Source: CBDVBL01 sp965555375 (GTDB lineage Bacteria > Zixibacteria > MSB-5A5 > UBA10806). From it: a DNA stretch of 12,295 nucleotides. Within the stretch, counting starts at the first letter, position 1. Each line of letters starts with the position of its first letter. A model generated the notes under the pieces. The model was not told the DNA's origin, did not search any database, and saw nothing but the letters and a program-made list of their open reading frames with translations. Where the stretch lies: positions 1 through 12,295 of the forward strand of contig CBEWDL010000101.1 of assembly GCA_965555375.1 (NCBI GenBank), in the 5' to 3' direction. A program made the translations under genes and the position numbers. Below are positions 6,626 to 12,295 of this stretch, one piece after another.

Positions 6626-8338
6626 TCACATCATTTCGGGTGCTGAAAGCCCAAGCAGGTTCAGACCCGAGAGAAGTACGATCCTGATGCAATTGATCAA
6701 CGCCAACCTCGATCTTCTAGTATTCTCGTCCGATGAAAGGATCCGATCCTCCGCAGAACGATACGTCTGATAATATGTGTTAAAAATACCGCAAAGCTCA
6801 AGCAAAAAAGATGAAATATGATACGGTTCGAATTCTTTTGCCGCTCTTTCTATTATATCGGGATATAAAGCAAGCATCTTAGCCAAGGCGTACTCCTCAG
6901 GCAACCGCAGCAGCCGGGCGTCGCAGTCCGATGGCAATTCCTTCCCGTATTTCCTCAAAACGCTGCAAATCCGGGCGTAAGAATATTGCAAATATGGGCC
7001 CGAGTGCCCCTTGAAATCCAGCATTCGATCCCAATCGAAAGCGATATCGGTCTCCCGGCGGCACGAGAGATCGGCGAAAATCACCGCTCCAATCCCAACA
7101 TCGAGCGCCACCTTATCGGGATCCGGTAAATCCGGACTGTTTTCCTCGATAATTCTCTTCGTTTTTTCAACGGTTCTGGATATGACGTCTTCTAGAAAAA
7201 CAATATTCCCCCTGCGCGTGGACATCATCTCATCGCCCAGCTTAACCCACCCGAAGCTGACGTGATGGCAATTCGCAGCCCAGCTGAATCCCATCAGTTG
7301 CAGAACCTTGAACAATTGCTGGAAATAAAGGGATTGCGCCACGCCAACCACATATACCATCTCATGGAAATCGTATTCCTGTTTTCTGTAGATGGCCGCC
7401 GCCAGATCCCGTGTAGCATATAGCGTCGTGTCATCGCTCTTCCTCACCAGCATGGGAGGCATACCGAATTTTTCAAGATCGACTATGGTGGCGTCGCGAC
7501 TTTCCCTCAGAAGTGAGACGTCTCTTAGAATTTTCTCGGTTTGTGGTATTCTGTCGATATAAAAAGACTCTCCGGCATCGCTTTCAAACTCAGTACCCAA
7601 GATATCGTAAATCTTTTCGAATTCCCTCCTGCTTAAATCGGAAAATCGTCTCCAGAGAGTCAAGCTCTCCGAATCACCATCCTCCAGCTTTTTAAACTCG
7701 GCTCGCGTTAGTTCAAGCAGCACAGGATCCCTCTCCTCCTGCTGATGGATTTTCACATAGAGGTCATAAAGATGTTCTATCGGTTTTTCCTGCAGCTTTG
7801 ATTCACTCCCCCAATTCTTGAAAGCATATAATAGTTTCCCGAACTGCGTGCCCCAATCGCCAACGTGATTGATGCCGACAACTTTATATCCGAGATGGCG
7901 GAAGATTCGCTTTAGCGCTGCACCAATGACCGTAGATCTCAAATGGCCTATCCCGAATGGCTTGGCGATATTCGGCGACGAATATTCAATTACTATCGTT
8001 TTTTCTGAACCGATATCGCTTTTGCCGTAGTCTTCATTCTCCTTCGATATTTCAAGAATCACATCCGCCATGAGAGCATTTTTATCTAAGAAGAAATTGA
8101 GGTAAGCCCCGCTGGCTTCAATGCGCTCGACCAACTCGTCGCTGGTAAACCTGGATTGGAGATCCCGGGCGATAGTTGCAGGCGATTTCCTCAAGCTTTT
8201 TGCCAGCGAAAAGCAAGGAAACGCCAGATCCCCCATCTGTTCTGATGGCGGCACCTCGATATACGATTCGACATCTTGCTTCTCAACCCCGGCCAGCACG
8301 GAAATTTTCTCAGCTATATGATTTTTATATTTCTTCAA
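6626..8338 (-). CDS. argS: Arginyl-tRNA synthetase
   Basis: A 570-residue class I aminoacyl-tRNA synthetase that charges tRNA-Arg in the cytosol. It has the N-terminal Add1 domain (about 1-100, with GDLAFPCFSLAK), the ATP-binding signature SSPNIAKPFGIGHLRST (120-136), the adjacent GINHVGDWGTQFGKLL, a KMSKS-like loop MMSTRRGN (about 370-377), and a C-terminal DALR anticodon-binding domain ending LLGLSAPEMM, the usual ArgRS tail. The first position of the HxGH motif is Gly129 rather than His. I recall this variant from other bacterial ArgRS, so activity is expected. The start is TTG at 8338, forming a four-base TTGA overlap with the dapF stop and giving the normal N-terminus MKKYKNHIAEKI. No closer ATG exists in the first helix. 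Full length, high certainty. Confidence 0.97.
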   Translation of the reverse strand: MKKYKNHIAEKISVLAGVEKQDVESYIEVPPSEQMGDLAFPCFSLAKSLRKSPATIARDLQSRFTSDELVERIEASGAYLNFFLDKNALMADVILEISKENEDYGKSDIGSEKTIVIEYSSPNIAKPFGIGHLRSTVIGAALKRIFRHLGYKVVGINHVGDWGTQFGKLLYAFKNWGSESKLQEKPIEHLYDLYVKIHQQEERDPVLLELTRAEFKKLEDGDSESLTLWRRFSDLSRREFEKIYDILGTEFESDAGESFYIDRIPQTEKILRDVSLLRESRDATIVDLEKFGMPPMLVRKSDDTTLYATRDLAAAIYRKQEYDFHEMVYVVGVAQSLYFQQLFKVLQLMGFSWAANCHHVSFGWVKLGDEMMSTRRGNIVFLEDVISRTVEKTKRIIEENSPDLPDPDKVALDVGIGAVIFADLSCRRETDIAFDWDRMLDFKGHSGPYLQYSYARICSVLRKYGKELPSDCDARLLRLPEEYALAKMLALYPDIIERAAKEFEPYHISSFLLELCGIFNTYYQTYRSAEDRILSSDENTRRSRLALINCIRIVLLSGLNLLGLSAPEMM

Positions 8339-9177
8339 ACTTTATATAATCCCGTAAAAACGATCCTGCTTGTCCCTTCCTGGTAGATTTCGTTTTCCTC
8401 GATATTCCAGGATGTTTTGAGTATTCCTCCGGGCATAATAACAGAGACTTTTCCATTGGTATAGCCAAGTAAGCCCGAAACCGCCACCGCCGCTGCAGCC
8501 CCCGACCCGCAAGCCAGGGTCGCGCCCGAGCCCCGTTCCCAGGGCATAACTGTAAGTCGCTTGCGTGAATCGATCCTCGTAAACATGACGTTAATCCTAT
8601 TCTTGAACATCGGGCTATTTTCAATGGCCCAACCCTCTTTCTGCCAGTCAAAATCGAAATTGTCAACAAAAATTATCGCAAAAGGATTGGGCATTGCCAC
8701 GCAATAAAGATCTCTCCGGCGTTCACCGACGGATATGGGGACGCCCATACAGATACTTTCATCTTTCGAATACCCTATTGCCCTGGCGTCGAATAACGGC
8801 CCGCTTAGAGATGCCCGGATAACCGCAGCATCTCCTGAGAGGTTAACTACCTCCATACGATAATCGTTCCAGCGAGTGGAAACCACAAATTTCCGGGCCC
8901 GACTTTTCAAAGCCCTCTTGAGGAATAAGGCTACCCCGCGGAGCCCATTGCCGCAAAATTCCGCCTCCGAACCATCGCTGTTGTAAATCCGCATGAACGC
9001 CAGATTTGTATCAAGAGTATCGATAATTATCAGGCCATCCGAACCGACGCCTCGGTTCCTATCGGATATACGTCGGGCGAGCGAAGAAATATTCATCTTC
9101 AGACGAGAGACCGTTTTTTTTTCAATGTAAACGTAATCATTCCCGGCGTTCTGGATTTTTATAAAGGGTATTTCCAT
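8335..9177 (-). CDS. dapF: Diaminopimelate epimerase
   Basis: A 280-residue PLP-independent epimerase converting LL- to meso-diaminopimelate for lysine and peptidoglycan. Both catalytic cysteines are visible: Cys75 in YNSDGSEAEFCGNG and Cys223 in WERGSGATLACGSG. The substrate-binding Asn10/Asn13 region (IQNAGNDYVYIE), the GVGSDG loop (43-48), Asn196 and the ERG pair Glu214/Arg215 are present. One oddity: the conserved GNPH motif reads PNPF (163-166), so the usual His that supports the catalytic cysteines is Phe166. The start ATG at 9177 is 15 bases after the aminotransferase stop with no clear ribosome binding site, which suggests coupling. The stop overlaps the TTG of argS. The fold and both cysteines argue for a true DapF, with slightly lower certainty about full activity. 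Confidence 0.92.
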   Translation of the reverse strand: MEIPFIKIQNAGNDYVYIEKKTVSRLKMNISSLARRISDRNRGVGSDGLIIIDTLDTNLAFMRIYNSDGSEAEFCGNGLRGVALFLKRALKSRARKFVVSTRWNDYRMEVVNLSGDAAVIRASLSGPLFDARAIGYSKDESICMGVPISVGERRRDLYCVAMPNPFAIIFVDNFDFDWQKEGWAIENSPMFKNRINVMFTRIDSRKRLTVMPWERGSGATLACGSGAAAAVAVSGLLGYTNGKVSVIMPGGILKTSWNIEENEIYQEGTSRIVFTGLYKV

Positions 9178-9192
9178 GGATAAATGCAGCGG

Positions 9193-10410
9193 TTACACGG
9201 CCGTTTTGATAACTCCAGCCAGCCTCTTTATCCCCTCCAGAGTTTTCTCCTCATTGGCATAGCAGAAATTGAGCCGCAGCGTCCTATCATCGGGTTTTTC
9301 GCTGTAAAAATATTTGCCCGGTACATATGCCACGCCGGCCTTAAGAGCTTTTGGCAACAGCTCGGATGCCGAGATTCCGGCGGGTAGTTTCACCCACAGG
9401 AACAATCCGCCCTCCGGTTCGGTCCACGTTGTCCCATCGCCAAAATGGGTTCGCAAAAGCTCAATCATGACGTTGCGGCGAATCTTATATGACTTAATCA
9501 TAGTGTCAATATGCTTTTCCAGCCCCTCGTCCTTTGCGAACTCCCAAACAACATACTGGGCAAATGTATTGGTATGAAGATCGCAGGCCTGCTTCATCCT
9601 CTCGCATATCGCCATCACCTGCGGATCGGCGACGATCCACCCTATGCGAAGCCCGGGAGATATCATTTTCGAAAACGTTCCCAGCTGGATAACATGCTCC
9701 TTATCTATCGCTGTGAACGGCGGCACAGGATCGCCCAGATAGCGTAGTTCGCGGTAGGGGTTGTCATCGACGATAGGGATATCATATTTTTTTGCCAGAT
9801 CGACAACGGTCCGACGTCTGGGAAGCGACATGGTTATTCCGGATGGATTTTGAAAATCCGGAACGAGATAGATCAGCGTGGGCTTATGCTGAACAATCTT
9901 GGCCTCCAGATCGTCGGGAAGCATACCGTCAAGGTCAGTGGCCACCGAAACAAATCTGGTTTTATAGAAGGAAAAGGCTTGAATGGCGCCAACATAGGTA
10001 GGTTCCTCCGTTAAGACTACTGAACCGGCATCCAAGAATACTCGGCCGACAATATCAAGACCCTGCTGGGCGCCGCAGGTGATCTGGATGGACTCGGGGG
10101 AATATTCCATGCCACCGATAGAGATCCTCCGGGCCAGATATTCTCTTAGAAGTGGAACTCCGGTGGTCAGGGAATACTGCAGTGAATTCGGGCCGTATTT
10201 GGTCAGAACCCGGTCGCATGCAGATTTGATTTCATCTATGGGGAAAAGCTCGGGCGCGGGGAGTCCCCCGGCAAAATTTATAACACCGGGCTGGGATGAA
10301 TCCTTGAGGATCTCCCTGATAATAGAGCTTTTTAAGTTCTTGGCCCGGCTTGAAAATTGCCAGCGATCTAATAAAGGCTTCGCCTTTTCCATCACATCTT
10401 CGCTATCCAT
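9193..10410 (-). CDS. PLP-dependent aminotransferase, fold type I (LysN / MocR-like)
   Basis: A 405-residue aminotransferase of the class I/II family. Landmarks in order: SSRAKNLKSSIIREIL (20-35) and INFAGGLPAPELFP (44-57), typical of the 2-aminoadipate/LysN and MocR-catalytic branch; FQNPSG (186-191); VDDNPYRELRY (214-224) with the cofactor Asp and Tyr; the PLP lysine Lys248 in GTFSKMISPGLRIGW; and LRLNFCYANEE near the end with the substrate carboxylate Arg. There is no DNA-binding domain, so it is an enzyme and not a MocR regulator. Likely substrates are 2-aminoadipate, branched-chain or aromatic amino acids; the exact one cannot be read. Sitting directly upstream of dapF, it may serve lysine/DAP-related or broad-specificity transamination. 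The start ATG at 10410 has AAGGTG upstream and is first in the operon behind a good promoter. Confidence 0.9.
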   Translation of the reverse strand: MDSEDVMEKAKPLLDRWQFSSRAKNLKSSIIREILKDSSQPGVINFAGGLPAPELFPIDEIKSACDRVLTKYGPNSLQYSLTTGVPLLREYLARRISIGGMEYSPESIQITCGAQQGLDIVGRVFLDAGSVVLTEEPTYVGAIQAFSFYKTRFVSVATDLDGMLPDDLEAKIVQHKPTLIYLVPDFQNPSGITMSLPRRRTVVDLAKKYDIPIVDDNPYRELRYLGDPVPPFTAIDKEHVIQLGTFSKMISPGLRIGWIVADPQVMAICERMKQACDLHTNTFAQYVVWEFAKDEGLEKHIDTMIKSYKIRRNVMIELLRTHFGDGTTWTEPEGGLFLWVKLPAGISASELLPKALKAGVAYVPGKYFYSEKPDDRTLRLNFCYANEEKTLEGIKRLAGVIKTAV

Positions 10411-10450
10411 ATTACACCCACCTTAATATAATCACCTTCCTGCCACGAGG

Positions 10451-10479
10451 AATAAAGAAAAGCGGTCTATTTATGTCAA
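10451..10479 (-). promoter_or_regulatory. Sigma70-like promoter of the aminotransferase-dapF-argS operon
   Basis: In the 80-nt gap after dinB, the minus strand carries a perfect -35 TTGACA (10479-10474), a 17-bp spacer and -10 TTTATT (10456-10451, four of six matches). The expected transcript would start near 10444, giving a leader of about 35 nt that contains two purine-rich SD-like tracts before ATG 10410. The leader is too short for an attenuator, and no operator palindrome was seen. Confidence 0.65.
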
Positions 10480-10490
10480 GGATATTCGTT

Positions 10491-11702
10491 TCAAAAAAGC
10501 TGTGAACCAGCGAAAAATATGGATTCCTCGCCATGCCTGTCGCGGAGGCGATCCAACAGTTTATCTATTATCTCGCTTTTCTTGCGAGGATCATCTCCTG
10601 ACAGTAATTCATCAAAATATAGGTCTTTCTTACTCCTGAGGTTCGAGACGCTCACGCCTATTAGCCTGATCGGCTCATCGAGAAATCTATTTTTCATCAA
10701 CAGCGTCTTGGCAGCCTGGAAAACTGCCTTTTCCGTGTCGAAATATTCTCCTAAAGTAGCGGCTCTGGTAGTCAATTTGAAACTTGATTTTCTGATCTTT
10801 AACGTAACCGTCTTCCCCTCGCATCCGGATTGCCTCAAGCGACGCGAAACTCTATCCGAGAGATACAATAACAATCCTATAACTTCATCCGGATTGTTCG
10901 TATCGCGATGGAAGGTATGCTCATGCCCCATCGATTTAGCCTCATGCTCAATATCGCTGGGACGGACATCGTCGTCCCCTTCTCCAGTGGCCATTTTCTT
11001 CAATGCCAGCCCTACAATTCCAAACATCTTTTTCAGTTCGTTATCGGAGGCCTCAGCCAGATCACCTATAGTTACTATTCCGATCTTCTTAAAGGCCTCC
11101 TCTGATTTCGGGCCTACTCCCCAGAGATGTCTTACCGGCTGGACCCATAAAAATTGCCTTACCTCATCCGGTGGAATTATTACTAAACCATCCGGTTTGT
11201 TCGCTGATGATGCCATCTTGGCCACGAACCTGTTAGGTGCGATTCCGATAGATGCGGTCAGGCCACACTCAATTTTGATATCTCGCTTCACACTCGCCGC
11301 AAGCTTTTCTGGCCCGCCATACCGCTCTTGCACACCGGTGATATCAACGAATGCCTCATCTATGGAAACCGGCTCGACATTGGGCGAGTAGTTTTTCAGA
11401 ATATTCAATATCATCACCGACAGATACGAATATTTCCCCCCCGATGTGTCGATAAAGACGGCCTGCGGGCATAGCCGATACGCCTGTCTCATCGGCATGG
11501 CCGAATGCACCCCGTAGTTTCTGGCCTCATACGAGCAGGTGGAAACCACGCCTCTCGAATCGAGAGGGCCGCCAACGATCACCGGCCTACCCTTCAGGTC
11601 GGGATTGATTTCCTGCTCCACGGCCGCGAAGAAGGCGTCCATGTCGATATGCATGATCGCCTTGCGCCCGCGCCAGACCGAATCGTCTTCTACTCCACCC
11701 AT
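10491..11702 (-). CDS. dinB: DNA polymerase IV (Y-family translesion polymerase)
   Basis: A 403-residue error-prone polymerase for lesion bypass. The palm metal ligands are visible as HIDMDAFFAAVE (Asp20, steric gate Phe25) and VSIDEAF (Asp115, Glu116). The nucleotide-binding SYEARNYGV (Tyr58, Arg61) and GGKYSYLS are also present, followed by the helix-hairpin-helix thumb (LWGVGPKSEEAFKKIGI) and a little-finger domain with GHEHTFHRDT. The C-terminus ends FFAGSQLF, which may serve as a short clamp-binding motif. The ATG at 11702 gives about 12 residues more than E. coli Pol IV before HIDMD and overlaps the upstream small gene by 13 bases. An internal ATG (Met17, with AAGG five bases upstream) is a possible alternative start. 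No LexA-type box was recognised. Full length and apparently intact. Confidence 0.96.
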   Translation of the reverse strand: MGGVEDDSVWRGRKAIMHIDMDAFFAAVEQEINPDLKGRPVIVGGPLDSRGVVSTCSYEARNYGVHSAMPMRQAYRLCPQAVFIDTSGGKYSYLSVMILNILKNYSPNVEPVSIDEAFVDITGVQERYGGPEKLAASVKRDIKIECGLTASIGIAPNRFVAKMASSANKPDGLVIIPPDEVRQFLWVQPVRHLWGVGPKSEEAFKKIGIVTIGDLAEASDNELKKMFGIVGLALKKMATGEGDDDVRPSDIEHEAKSMGHEHTFHRDTNNPDEVIGLLLYLSDRVSRRLRQSGCEGKTVTLKIRKSSFKLTTRAATLGEYFDTEKAVFQAAKTLLMKNRFLDEPIRLIGVSVSNLRSKKDLYFDELLSGDDPRKKSEIIDKLLDRLRDRHGEESIFFAGSQLF

Positions 11703-11938
11703 ATCTTGTTCAAAACCCAGACGGTGTTTCGCTCGTCGTAGGCGAGTTGAAAGAAGTTTGAGACAGAATCGAGCACCGCGAAATAGCGGATCTTATGCGC
11801 TCCCACGTCCGATTTCCAGGTGCCGGTGACCTTTTTTATTTTGATAGCTCGCCCGTTCCAGCGGAACTTAATCGGTCGCATGCGACCAGCCTCGAAGATG
11901 GCTATGACATCGACCTGTTCCTCGATATCCTGGTACAT
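11690..11938 (-). CDS. Small DUF6504-like protein upstream of and overlapping dinB
   Basis: An 82-residue soluble protein rich in beta strands: VIAIFEAGRMRPIKFRWNG, RAIKIKKVTGTWKSD, then KIRYFAVLDS ... FFQLAYDERNTVWVLNKIWVE. The pattern (P-x-K-F-x-W-x-G ... V-x-x-x-W ... Y-F-x-V ... F-x-L-x-Y) matches the small domain family, often called DUF6504, that I associate with Y-family polymerase and mutasome gene clusters. The family name is from memory and moderately certain. The start ATG at 11938 has a purine tract GGGGGG six bases upstream. Its end overlaps the dinB start by 13 bases, strongly suggesting co-translation and a shared role in translesion synthesis. Its start lies inside the 3' end of the transposase gene. 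Confidence 0.7.
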   Translation of the reverse strand: MYQDIEEQVDVIAIFEAGRMRPIKFRWNGRAIKIKKVTGTWKSDVGAHKIRYFAVLDSVSNFFQLAYDERNTVWVLNKIWVE

Positions 11939-12295
11939 TGCTTACCCCCCATATTTTTCGTCGCCCCCCTTGCCCCCGGAAAATTACCCGGGTTTTCCTC
12001 GTCCAGAGCCCATTTCTGAGGATTCTCCCTGACGTATTCTCTGGTTCTATATAAATCATCATCGTTTCGTATAATGTGCTCGTAATAATTGCGCTGCCAG
12101 AATGAAACCCCGATAGATCGGCGGATTTGATTTATTGATTTTGTCGATTGGTATTTAAAATAGGCCACAATCTGACCTAATGTTATTTTCTTTCGTAGGG
12201 GCGAGGTAACCTCGCCCCTACGGAGTTCATAAATATTTTGATTGTTTATTATTATGATCCCGTGAACATGGTTAGGCATGACCACAAATTCATCC
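11902..12295 (-). CDS. REP-associated tyrosine transposase (RAYT, Y1_Tnp), 5'-truncated by the window edge
   Basis: The frame is open to the right edge (DEFVVMPNHVHGIIII), so the true N-terminus lies outside; at least 130 residues are visible. MPNHVHG supplies the HUH metal-binding pair of Y1 single-strand transposases. LGQIVAYFKYQSTKSIN, FWQRNYYEHIIRN and LYRTREYVRENPQKW are the conserved RAYT helices. The Tyr in REYVRENP aligns with the catalytic Tyr115 of the E. coli REP-associated enzyme (YafM/TnpA-REP) by the following xNP. These are domesticated IS200-like enzymes that act on REP palindromes. Residues RRGEVTSPLR between the HUH motif and the helices are encoded by a perfect palindrome. 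The tail after ENPGNFPG (about 30 residues) looks unconserved and runs over the start of the next gene by 37 bases. It is not in an obvious operon with anything upstream. Confidence 0.85.
   Translation of the reverse strand, partial: DEFVVMPNHVHGIIIINNQNIYELRRGEVTSPLRKKITLGQIVAYFKYQSTKSINQIRRSIGVSFWQRNYYEHIIRNDDDLYRTREYVRENPQKWALDEENPGNFPGARGATKNMGGKQCTRISRNRSMS
12194..12222. repeat. REP-like perfect palindrome inside the RAYT gene
   Basis: CGTAGGGGCGAGGT, a single central A (12208), then ACCTCGCCCCTACG: 14-base arms, perfectly complementary over 29 bases. The GTAGGGGCGA core matches the general look of bacterial REP-type palindromes that RAYT enzymes recognise. It lies wholly in frame in the transposase, encoding about ten residues (RRGEVTSPLR), and would form a strong hairpin in mRNA or single-stranded DNA. 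Confidence 0.85.

Noticed and set aside
7942..7953. Gly instead of the first His in the ArgRS HxGH motif as a sign of inactivity
   Set aside because: All surrounding ArgRS motifs are intact, and I recall PFGIGHLRST as a natural variant in other bacterial ArgRS.
8508..8526. Ala in DapF GSGATLACG where E. coli-type enzymes have Glu
   Set aside because: The substrate-contacting Glu and Arg are in the preceding ERG, which is kept; the changed position varies among DapF proteins.
10519..11391. 290-codon open frame on the + strand opposite dinB
   Set aside because: Its protein is Ser/Pro-rich low-complexity text typical of an antisense shadow; dinB on the other strand has all catalytic motifs.
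11985..11995. ACCCGGGT palindrome near the RAYT end as a second REP element
   Set aside because: Only eight bases, no match to the GTAGGGGCGA core of the internal palindrome, likely chance.
11939..12295. CRISPR, tRNA or integron-type recombination site near the transposase
   Set aside because: There is a single palindrome, no repeated spacing, no cloverleaf and no attC-like architecture.

Overview
The window looks like chromosomal sequence from an uncultured or poorly sampled diderm bacterium of moderate GC. The evidence is a PpiD/SurA-type periplasmic chaperone, a DapF/AroA amino acid operon, closely packed and overlapping genes, and divergent versions of common enzymes. A member of the FCB group or a candidate phylum such as Zixibacteria would fit the style, but that is a guess from protein flavour and not a demonstrated assignment.

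Layout. (1) Positions 1-1573, + strand: the 3' part of a large protein of unknown function that enters from the left edge. (2) Positions 1740-3948, + strand: a membrane-anchored peptidyl-prolyl isomerase/chaperone (PpiD type), with a small membrane-anchored protein overlapping its 3' end. (3) Positions 10410 down to 3945, - strand: one long probable operon that starts from a good sigma70-like promoter (TTGACA, 17 bp, TTTATT) just before an aminotransferase. Its order is aminotransferase (LysN/MocR-like fold I), dapF, argS, an aroA homolog, two half-size Gate/nucleoside-recognition membrane proteins, and yraN (UPF0102). Spacing is 51 nt or less throughout and several junctions overlap. The operon meets group 2 tail to tail with the stop codons overlapping. 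(4) Positions 12295 down to 10491, - strand: a REP-associated tyrosine transposase (RAYT) cut by the right edge, a small DUF6504-like protein, and DNA polymerase IV (dinB), each overlapping the next.

How the genes work together. The long operon mixes lysine/cell-wall precursor chemistry (aminotransferase, DapF), arginyl-tRNA charging, an aromatic-pathway enzyme homolog and envelope/DNA accessory proteins. DUF6504 plus DinB suggests a translesion-synthesis unit.

Points most worth a second look. The AroA homolog has lost several residues that bind PEP and shikimate-3-phosphate in known EPSP synthases. DapF has Phe at a normally conserved His. yraN appears to start at an ATT codon that overlaps the upstream stop codon, and one Gate gene may do the same kind of thing. 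A perfect 29-bp REP-like palindrome lies in frame inside the RAYT gene. No tRNA, rRNA, CRISPR array or strong intrinsic terminator was seen. The only gene-free gaps are short (longest 166 nt, 1574-1739).
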